Shown here one piece after another: positions 1 through 5,193 of a DNA stretch of 5,193 nt (positions are counted from its first letter, which is position 1; each line of letters starts with the position of its first letter). This DNA is from Lysobacterales bacterium UBA2790. Lineage in GTDB: Bacteria; Pseudomonadota; Gammaproteobacteria; Xanthomonadales; Xanthomonadaceae. Under the pieces are notes generated by a model. That model was not told the DNA's origin and did not search any database. It worked only from the letters and a program-made list of their open reading frames with translations. The position numbers and the translations under genes were made by a program. The stretch is taken from assembly GCA_002352135.1 (NCBI GenBank), contig DEHW01000022.1, positions 1-5,193 of the forward strand, read 5' to 3'.

Positions 1-854
1 AGACCTTTGGCAAGCGCCATGATGTCGGGCTGCACGCCCCAGTGTTCGCAGGCGAAATGCCGACCGGTGCGGCCCACGCCGGACTGCACTTCGTCGAAGA
101 TCAGCAGGATGCCGTGCTCGTCGCAGAGCTGGCGCAGCCCGGCCAGAAACCCGTCGGGCGGTACAAGGTAGCCGCCTTCGCCCTGGATCGGCTCGATCAA
201 CATCGCGGCCACTTCGCTCGGCGGCAGATTACGCTGGAACAGCATGCGCAGATAGTCGAGGGTGGCTTTGCCTTGATCGGCTCCCGCGAACAGGGGTCGA
301 TAGGGGTTGGGGTAGGGCACATGGGTCACGCCAGGCAAGGGCAGAGCAAATCCCTTTTGCTGGGTGTACTTGCTGGACGTGAATGCCAGCGAGCCCATGG
401 TGCGGCCATGGAAGCCGCCCAAAAAGCCGATGAAGCGCGGTCGACCCGTGACGTAACGTGCGAGTTTCAATGCGCCTTCAACCGCTTCGGTGCCGGATTG
501 GCAGAGAAAGCTCATGGCCGGTTCGGCCAGCGGTACGATGGCCGCGATGCGCTCGCCGAGAGCGGTCATTTCCTCATGCCAGTAATCGCTGGAAATGTGC
601 AGGAACCGGTCGGCGGCGGACTTCACCGCATCGACGACCTTTGGATGCGCATGGCCGGTCGCGCATACCGCGATGCCCGCGGCGAAGTCCAGAAAGCGGT
701 TGCCATCGACATCCCAGACCTCGGAGCCGCGACCGTGCGACATCACGAAAGGATAGTCGCGCGGGTAGGACGGTGATATCACCGCCGCATCGCGTTCGAT
801 CATTGCGCGTGCCTTGGGACCAGGCAGTGGCATGCGGATATGGGGCGTATTCAT
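1..854 (-). CDS. Class III PLP-dependent aminotransferase, ornithine/GABA type (3'-partial)
   Basis: This second class III aminotransferase should act on an omega-amino group using PLP in the cytoplasm. Its 284 N-terminal codons are in the window and the C-terminal third, roughly 140-160 residues, lies outside. The N-terminus [15 protein letters not shown] is typical of the GABA/ornithine/acetylornithine aminotransferase-like group. Further marks are [15 protein letters not shown] (49-63), [14 protein letters not shown] (120-133), [10 protein letters not shown] (146-155), [10 protein letters not shown] (220-229), [13 protein letters not shown] with D254 for the pyridine nitrogen, and LAKG with the Schiff-base K283 (codon 6-8) at the very edge. 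The ATG at 854 follows the subunit B stop after 2 bases, with a weak GGA 9 bases upstream. Some members of this group are omega-ornithine aminotransferases and others are amino acid racemases, so the reaction is not settled. It belongs to a different subgroup from the aminotransferase at the other end of the array. Confidence 0.93.
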   Translation of the reverse strand, partial: MNTPHIRMPLPGPKARAMIERDAAVISPSYPRDYPFVMSHGRGSEVWDVDGNRFLDFAAGIAVCATGHAHPKVVDAVKSAADRFLHISSDYWHEEMTALGERIAAIVPLAEPAMSFLCQSGTEAVEGALKLARYVTGRPRFIGFLGGFHGRTMGSLAFTSSKYTQQKGFALPLPGVTHVPYPNPYRPLFAGADQGKATLDYLRMLFQRNLPPSEVAAMLIEPIQGEGGYLVPPDGFLAGLRQLCDEHGILLIFDEVQSGVGRTGRHFACEHWGVQPDIMALAKG

Positions 855-856
855 CG

Positions 857-1654
857 TCAGGTGTCCAGTCGGTGCAGCGGAAGGTCGCGCGGCTGCAAGT
901 GCGCGGCAGCACTGCGTCGCTGCAGCGAGCGCAGTACCGCGAGTTCATGAGCGCTCGGTGCAGTCAATGTGTCGAGGTCTTCGGCCAATCGCAGTGGCCA
1001 GGCAAAGCCCGCGCAGGCTTCTGCGGAGGTAATACCCGGAAACAGCGCGGCGAGTTGCAACTCCTGCGTTGCTGGATGCGGTCGCAAGATGCCGACATCG
1101 GTAATCACCGTCTGCGGTCCGCGACCGTGCATCCCCAACGCAGCGCGACGGTCCGCGCCGTCAAGGAAGCCGGCGCTGCTGCGAAAGTCCAGCGAGGCCA
1201 CCATGCTGCGTGGCGAAGCCTTCATGACCACCAGAGTGCGGCCGGCATGCGCGGCGATCTCCGGTGCACCACCTGCACCGGGAAGGCGTGTGGATGGCCG
1301 TGCGTAGTCGCCAATCACCGTACTGTTGAGGTTTCCGAAGCGATCCATCTGCGCTGCACCAAGGAAGCCCACATCGACTCTTCCGGCCTGCAGGTAGTAA
1401 GCAAAGACATCGGGCAGCGAGACGATGAAGTCGGCGGTCTCGGCGAGCTCGCCATCGCCGATGGATAGCGGGAGGATCGTGGGTTGGGTGCCGATGGTGC
1501 CCGACTCGTAGATCAACACCAGATCGGGTGCATGGGTCAGACGGGCGAGGTTGCACGCCGCACTCGGCAGACCGATGCCGACAAAGCAGACTTCTCCGTC
1601 ACGTAGTTGGCGTGCCGCAGCGACGGTCATCATTTCTTCGCGGCTGTAGTTCAT
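857..1654 (-). CDS. CoA-transferase subunit B (glutaconate/3-oxoadipate CoA-transferase type)
   Basis: This is the beta subunit of the same heteromeric CoA-transferase and carries the presumed catalytic residue. The product has 265 residues, normal for the family. The motif LIYESGTIG (47-55) holds E50 (codon 1505-1507), close to the position of the catalytic Glu (beta-E54) of glutaconate CoA-transferase, which forms the acyl and CoA thioester intermediates. Other family marks are [13 protein letters not shown] (96-108), VIGDY (113-117) and [11 protein letters not shown] (124-134), followed by the [10 protein letters not shown] strand and a [10 protein letters not shown] segment near the C-terminus. 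The start at 1654 overlaps the subunit A stop by 4 bases (ATGA) and has GGAA 8 bases upstream. The frame stays open upstream to 2134, but that part is a shadow of subunit A. The pairing with subunit A and the translational coupling suggest equimolar synthesis. Retention of the Glu argues for a true transferase, not a degenerate homologue. Confidence 0.93.
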   Translation of the reverse strand: MNYSREEMMTVAAARQLRDGEVCFVGIGLPSAACNLARLTHAPDLVLIYESGTIGTQPTILPLSIGDGELAETADFIVSLPDVFAYYLQAGRVDVGFLGAAQMDRFGNLNSTVIGDYARPSTRLPGAGGAPEIAAHAGRTLVVMKASPRSMVASLDFRSSAGFLDGADRRAALGMHGRGPQTVITDVGILRPHPATQELQLAALFPGITSAEACAGFAWPLRLAEDLDTLTAPSAHELAVLRSLQRRSAAAHLQPRDLPLHRLDT

Positions 1655-2532
1655 GACGTGAGTTCCGCAGCGCCGCTGGCGAACAAACGGCGCAGCATCT
1701 CTGCATGATCGTTGCAGTCCAGAACGTAACGTTGCATCCAGTGCAAGAAACTTTCGCGGTCGCGTGCGATGGCGTCCCAATTCAGATAGAAAGCGTTGTC
1801 TCTGGCGTAGTGGCCCAAGGCATACGAGGGCCAGGCGCCCAAAGGACATAGGACCACTGCGTCGATGATCCAATGTGGAAGTACGATCTGATTCATGGCT
1901 GGCGTCAGTTGCGCGACCCGTTGCTCCACCGTGACAACCACCCGTTTGGCCGCCATGGCGGCCTCGCGCTGTGCCCCGGTAATGCCGGATAGACTGACGT
2001 TGCCCAGCGCATCGGCGCACTGCGCATGCAGAATGGTCACATCTGGACGCAGGGCGGGCACACAAGCCAGTCGTTCGCCGGTGTAGGGGCACTGCACCGA
2101 GGCAATGCGTGAATTGTGTTGCTGTAGGTCGCACCCCTGATAGCCGCGCAACAGACCGAACGGCAATCCGGACGCACCTGCTGTGTAGGCTGCAGCCATG
2201 CCTGCGTGGCTGTGCTCGTCGAGTTCCAGAGGATGTGGCCAGTCGTGCTCGATGGCGTCACGCAGTCGATGCAGTGATCCGACGCCTGGATTTCCGCCCC
2301 ACGAGAAGCTCAGCCGACGCGCACAGCCCATGCCAATCATCTGGTCGTAAATCAGATCGGGGGTCATTCGAACCAGATGCAGGTCGCACCGACCCTGGCG
2401 GATCAGCTCCTGACCGGCCGCGAAGGGAATGAGGTGGGTGAAGCCCTCCAGCGCGACACAGTCGCCGTCGTGCACGAAACGCCGCATGGCTTCCGGCAGT
2501 GACATCCAGCAATTGGTGGCAAGGTCATCCAT
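1651..2532 (-). CDS. CoA-transferase subunit A (glutaconate/3-oxoadipate CoA-transferase type)
   Basis: This is the alpha subunit of a two-subunit family I CoA-transferase, which moves CoA from a donor thioester to a free carboxylic acid in the cytoplasm. The product has 293 residues, in the usual range for this subunit. Family features are the N-terminal VALEGFTHLIPFAAG (26-40, glycine loop after the first strand), SWGGNPGVGSLHR (77-89), LPFGLLRGYQG (123-133), DVTILHAQCADALGNV (164-179) and a C-terminal block with LGAWPSYALGHYARDN (231-246). That last block resembles the GAHPS...YD.DN region of glutaconate CoA-transferase subunit A. The start at 2532 is chosen because it shares one base with the dehydrogenase stop (TGATG) and lies just after GGTGG; an open extension upstream to 2652 only overlaps the dehydrogenase. 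M10 (2505) is a possible alternative start that aligns with the conserved part of the family. The acid substrate is unknown; a product of the neighbouring dehydrogenase is the contextual guess. Confidence 0.92.
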   Translation of the reverse strand: MDDLATNCWMSLPEAMRRFVHDGDCVALEGFTHLIPFAAGQELIRQGRCDLHLVRMTPDLIYDQMIGMGCARRLSFSWGGNPGVGSLHRLRDAIEHDWPHPLELDEHSHAGMAAAYTAGASGLPFGLLRGYQGCDLQQHNSRIASVQCPYTGERLACVPALRPDVTILHAQCADALGNVSLSGITGAQREAAMAAKRVVVTVEQRVAQLTPAMNQIVLPHWIIDAVVLCPLGAWPSYALGHYARDNAFYLNWDAIARDRESFLHWMQRYVLDCNDHAEMLRRLFASGAAELTS

Positions 2533-4100
2533 CAGTCCACCACAGTGCGGGACTGTTCGCGCAAATACTGGGCGAGGTAGTAGAACGAAGCGATCGCCTT
2601 TCCGGTGGTGCTGGATCCTTTCCAGCCCGCAAAGGGTTGATAGCCCGGCCATGCACCGGTGGTCGCGCCCTGCGGACGGTTCGCGTAGGTCACGCCCGCC
2701 TCGATGTGTTCATGGAACTGCGCGATGTCCGAGGCGCTGCCATAGCAACCTGCTGTTAGGCCCAGTGGCGAGTCATTGGCGAGTTGCAGCGCCTGGGTCA
2801 GGTTGTTGACCCTGCTCAGCATCAGGATGGGAAGGAACATCTCTTCCGCGAACAACGGATGCTCGGGCGGTGCCTCTGCCAGTGTGGGCTGCACAAAATA
2901 TCCGTGCGCAAGATGGCCCTCGCGCAGCACTTCGCCCCCAGCAATGATCTTCGCGCCCTGACGCGACAGTTGGTCGATTTAACGAGCAAAGTTGTTGTAG
3001 GCCTTGGACGTGGTGACCGGTCCCATCCAGACATTGCGGAGAGATGGATCGCCGATGCGCAGTTCGCGCATTGCTTCACGCAGGCGACCGATCAACCCGT
3101 CCGCGACACGAGCGTCGACATACAGACGGGACAGCGCCGAACACTTCTGGCCACTCATACCAAAGGCGGAGCGCACGATGCCCAAGGTGGCGCGGTCCAG
3201 GTCCGCCTGGGCGGTGACGATGCAGGCATTCTTGCCGCCCATCTCGGCAATGCAGGGGCGCGGATAGTGGCCCCCTGAGAAATGGCGGTGTATCTGCATG
3301 CCGACCGTATGCGATCCCGTAAAGGTGATACCCGCCACTCGGAGGTCGTTGACCAGCGCGACCCCGATGTCCGGGCCTTGACCATTGAGGTAGTTGAATA
3401 CCCCCGGCGGCAAGCCGGCATCGCGAATGCAGTCTGCCAGCATTCGCCCGGCCCAGGGCGTCTCGCTGGCCGTCTTCAGCACCACGGTGTTGCCGGTAAT
3501 CAGTGCTGCAGCGACCGGTCCGCCCGCTAGCGCCAAAGGAAAGTTGAACGGGGAGATCACCGCCCAAACCCCGTAAGGTCGCATGACGCTCCGATTGTGG
3601 GAGGAGAAGCCACGCAGTGGATCATCCGGCAGTGGGCGATCCAGGCCATCCGCAGCCTCGAACTCATCGGCGTACAGCCGGAAGAAGTCGATGGTTTCCT
3701 GGGCTTCGCCAAGCGCTTCCATGCGGTTCTTGCCAACTTCCAGAGTCAGCGCGGCGGCGATGTCGAAGACCCTCTCCTGCATCCATTCCGCCACGCGCCG
3801 AAGCAGTCGGACCCGTTCTGGCACCGGCGTCGCTCGCCACGCCGGCCAAGCGGCACGCGCGGCACTGACCGCAGAGGTCACATCGATGGGGCTGGCGACC
3901 GAGAATTCGCCCAATTCCCAGCGGCGGTCAACGGGACTGCGGCGCAGATCGAGATGCTGGCTGGGCAGGTCAAGGCCATCGATATGGAGGGCATGCAGGC
4001 CTCCCAGGCGCTGGCGCTGCCGCGCCATGGCTTGCTCGTACTGTTCGTGCAGTGACTCTGGCGGGTCGAACATCGTGAGGTAGGTGAGTGTGTAAGTCAT
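2532..4100 (-). pseudogene. P5C-dehydrogenase-like aldehyde dehydrogenase, interrupted by an in-frame TAA
   Basis: This NAD(P)-dependent aldehyde dehydrogenase would oxidise a semialdehyde to a carboxylate. The whole frame spans about 522 codons, a normal length for the 1-pyrroline-5-carboxylate dehydrogenase group, but codon 374 (2979-2981) is TAA. Before the stop come the cofactor-binding segment SPFNFP (N186), K209 in TVVLKT, FTGS (260-263), the general-base Glu E286 in AEMGGKN and the nucleophile C320 in GMSGQKCSALSR. After it, in the same frame, come a normal IDQLSRQGAKIIAGGE linker, EEMFLPIL (E420, F422), and a C-terminal segment with YANRP and PFAGWKGSSTTGK. The AEMGGK and GQKCSA context points to the P5C dehydrogenase group, though the true substrate could be another semialdehyde. 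The start at 4100 is favoured by the ATGA overlap and by a GGAG 9 bases upstream; M10 (4073) lacks such a site. The product ending at residue 373 (2979-4100) would lack part of the catalytic domain and the C-terminal bridging region, so it is probably inactive. It could be intact in the organism if the stop is a sequencing error. Confidence 0.85.
2979..2981 (-). other. Premature in-frame stop (TAA) inside the aldehyde dehydrogenase
   Basis: The minus-strand codons read AAC TTT GCT CGT TAA ATC GAC CAA CTG (N N F A R stop I D Q L). Both flanks are in the same frame and both match aldehyde dehydrogenase sequence, so a single base change explains the break. CAA (Gln) to TAA by a C-to-T transition is the simplest route; AAA, GAA or TTA are also one base away. 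The next base is A, which is not a leaky termination context of the UGA-C kind. Confidence 0.9.
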
Positions 4101-5193
4101 CGGGCGTGACTCCGGTGGGTCTCTTCGGCAAGCTCTGTTTCGAGTTCAAGCAGCAGTTTCTCCAGCAGCCCAAGCGCGTCGCTGAGCGCTGTTTCCTCGA
4201 TCACCAGTGGCGGCGCGAGAATCAGCAGATTGCCGCGCGCTGCAAAAGACACGCCGGCTTCGAACCCTCTCTGCAGCAAACGTCGCAGACCAGGATGCAT
4301 ATCCGGCCAGGCCGACAAGGGCACGCGCGTCGAGGGATCAGTGACCAACTCGATCACCGCAAACAGGCCATGGCCGCCGCGGACGTCGCCGATCAGCGAC
4401 AGACGGTTCTGCATAGCCCGCAGTTGCGCGTACATCTGTTGGCCGAGATGACGGGAGCGCGCGATGAGACCCTCCTCCTGGTAGCTGCGAATGGCAGCCA
4501 CGCCAGCAGCGCAGGAGAGTGGATGGCCGCAGTACGTGAGTCCGGTCAGCAGCATCTTGGATCGCAGGTGCTCTGCCACAGTTTGATTGAGCACGACGGC
4601 GCCAAGCGGTAAGTGCGCACCGGTCAGGCCTTTGGCGAGTGTCATCAAATCCGGTACGCCATCTTGACCATGGCGCTGCCAGGCAAACCACTCTCCACAG
4701 CGCCCGAATCCGCTCATGACTTCATCGGCAATCAGATAGACGCGTCGCTCCTGGGTCGCCACGCGCAATGCAGGCCAATAGTTGTCGGGCGCGACGATTC
4801 CATTGGTGCCAGCGTTGGGTTCCATCAAAACCGCGGCGACGTCATGCATCCCCAAGGCATCGATACGTTCGGCGACGGCGGCCGCAGCGCGCTCGCCACA
4901 GGTCGTGGGATCTGGACTGTGCCAAGGGCAGCGATAGGCGTAGGGCGGGGCAACGTGGCTAACGCGAAATGCCTGCGCATCGACTTGCGCTGCGGTGCGG
5001 CTATCACCTGACAGGGCCATGCTGGCGTAGCTCGCACCGTGGTAGGAACGATCACGGGCAATCACCCAGCCCTGCGGAAGTCCATGTGCTTGGCGTGCGA
5101 ATTTCACCGCATGCTCGTTCGCGTCGGAACCGCCGAGAGTAAAGAAGACCCGCCCGCGTTCGAAACCGGCGACCTCCAGCAGCAGGTTCGCCA
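4097..5193 (-). CDS. Class III PLP-dependent aminotransferase (5'-partial)
   Basis: This is a pyridoxal-phosphate enzyme that should move an amino group from an amine or omega-amino acid to a 2-oxo acid in the cytoplasm. The frame is open to the window edge, so the start lies outside. About 364 residues are visible against roughly 430-450 for the family, so some 70-85 N-terminal residues are missing. A GTG at 5107 is an internal valine, not the start, because the family motif FFTLGGSDANEHAVKFAR runs straight through it. Visible marks, in partial numbering, are the SYHGAS cofactor segment (about 49-54), the LIADEVMSGFGR segment with the Asp that contacts the pyridine nitrogen (about D156, codon 4724-4726), and AKGLTGAHLPLGA with the Schiff-base Lys (about K187, codon 4631-4633). 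The PPYAYRCPW stretch recalls the taurine/beta-alanine:pyruvate type aminotransferases; this subfamily guess is tentative and the substrate is unknown. Its TGA overlaps the next ATG by 4 bases (ATGA). Confidence 0.93.
   Translation of the reverse strand, partial: ANLLLEVAGFERGRVFFTLGGSDANEHAVKFARQAHGLPQGWVIARDRSYHGASYASMALSGDSRTAAQVDAQAFRVSHVAPPYAYRCPWHSPDPTTCGERAAAAVAERIDALGMHDVAAVLMEPNAGTNGIVAPDNYWPALRVATQERRVYLIADEVMSGFGRCGEWFAWQRHGQDGVPDLMTLAKGLTGAHLPLGAVVLNQTVAEHLRSKMLLTGLTYCGHPLSCAAGVAAIRSYQEEGLIARSRHLGQQMYAQLRAMQNRLSLIGDVRGGHGLFAVIELVTDPSTRVPLSAWPDMHPGLRRLLQRGFEAGVSFAARGNLLILAPPLVIEETALSDALGLLEKLLLELETELAEETHRSHAR
4110..4113 (-). promoter_or_regulatory. Ribosome binding site of the aldehyde dehydrogenase
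   Basis: GGAG on the minus strand sits 9 bases before the ATG at 4100-4098, inside the end of the upstream aminotransferase gene. It is the best Shine-Dalgarno match at any of the four junctions. It supports the start at 4100 over the in-frame ATG at 4073, which is preceded by pyrimidine-rich sequence. Confidence 0.55.

Noticed and set aside
42..776. Plus-strand open frame of 244 codons
   Set aside because: It lies wholly antisense to the distal aminotransferase, whose motifs are clear. The translation shows no recognisable domain, and long antisense frames are common in GC-rich coding DNA.
458..1468. Plus-strand open frame of 336 codons
   Set aside because: It is antisense to the aminotransferase and to CoA-transferase subunit B. 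Its translation is rich in Arg, Ser and Cys with no family pattern, so it is a shadow.
1655..2134. Upstream extension of the subunit B frame
   Set aside because: The frame is open but overlaps subunit A in another frame and encodes low-quality, Arg/His-rich sequence. The family N-terminus begins at the ATG at 1654.
2533..2652. Upstream extension of the subunit A frame
   Set aside because: These 40 codons overlap the conserved C-terminus of the dehydrogenase. The TGATG junction start at 2532 fits the family length.
2532..2930. Separate small gene starting at GTG 2930
   Set aside because: It is the 3' part of the interrupted dehydrogenase in the same frame. The family sequence continues upstream of the GTG to the TAA, so it is not an independent gene.
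2940..3010. Frameshift or insertion as the cause of the dehydrogenase break
   Set aside because: The frames before and after the TAA are identical and no residues seem to be missing or added, so a single base substitution is sufficient.
2784..3278. Plus-strand open frame of 164 codons across the broken region of the dehydrogenase
   Set aside because: It has no recognisable motif and is antisense to conserved dehydrogenase sequence on both sides of the stop.
4088..4612. Plus-strand open frame of 174 codons
   Set aside because: It is antisense to the C-terminal half of the proximal aminotransferase and shows no domain.

Overview
All annotated genes lie on the minus strand in one tightly packed operon-like array. 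Transcription runs from high to low coordinates. The order is: class III aminotransferase (5' end outside the window), aldehyde dehydrogenase of the 1-pyrroline-5-carboxylate-dehydrogenase-like group, CoA-transferase subunit A, CoA-transferase subunit B, and a second, different class III aminotransferase (3' end outside the window). Three of the four junctions overlap (ATGA, TGATG, ATGA) and the fourth has a 2-base gap, so the window has no intergenic space. I saw no promoter, terminator, RNA gene, repeat, CRISPR array or mobile element.

The sequence is GC-rich, with G/C-ending codons and stop/start overlaps. This fits a chromosomal catabolic operon of a high-GC bacterium. A proteobacterium is my best guess, but nothing here fixes the taxonomy.

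The enzyme set suggests a pathway in which an amino group is removed from an omega-amino or diamino acid (aminotransferase). The resulting semialdehyde is oxidised to a carboxylate (aldehyde dehydrogenase) and the acid is activated as a CoA thioester (two-subunit family I CoA-transferase). The substrate cannot be read from the sequence. Candidates are ornithine, lysine, 5-aminovalerate, GABA or beta-alanine type compounds.

The main anomaly is in the aldehyde dehydrogenase. Its reading frame is cut by an in-frame TAA at 2979-2981, after codon 373 of about 522. Family-like sequence continues in the same frame on both sides, up to the natural TGA that overlaps the next gene. This is a point nonsense change, a sequencing error, or an uncharacterised readthrough. 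It is not a frameshift or deletion. The other four genes look intact within the window.
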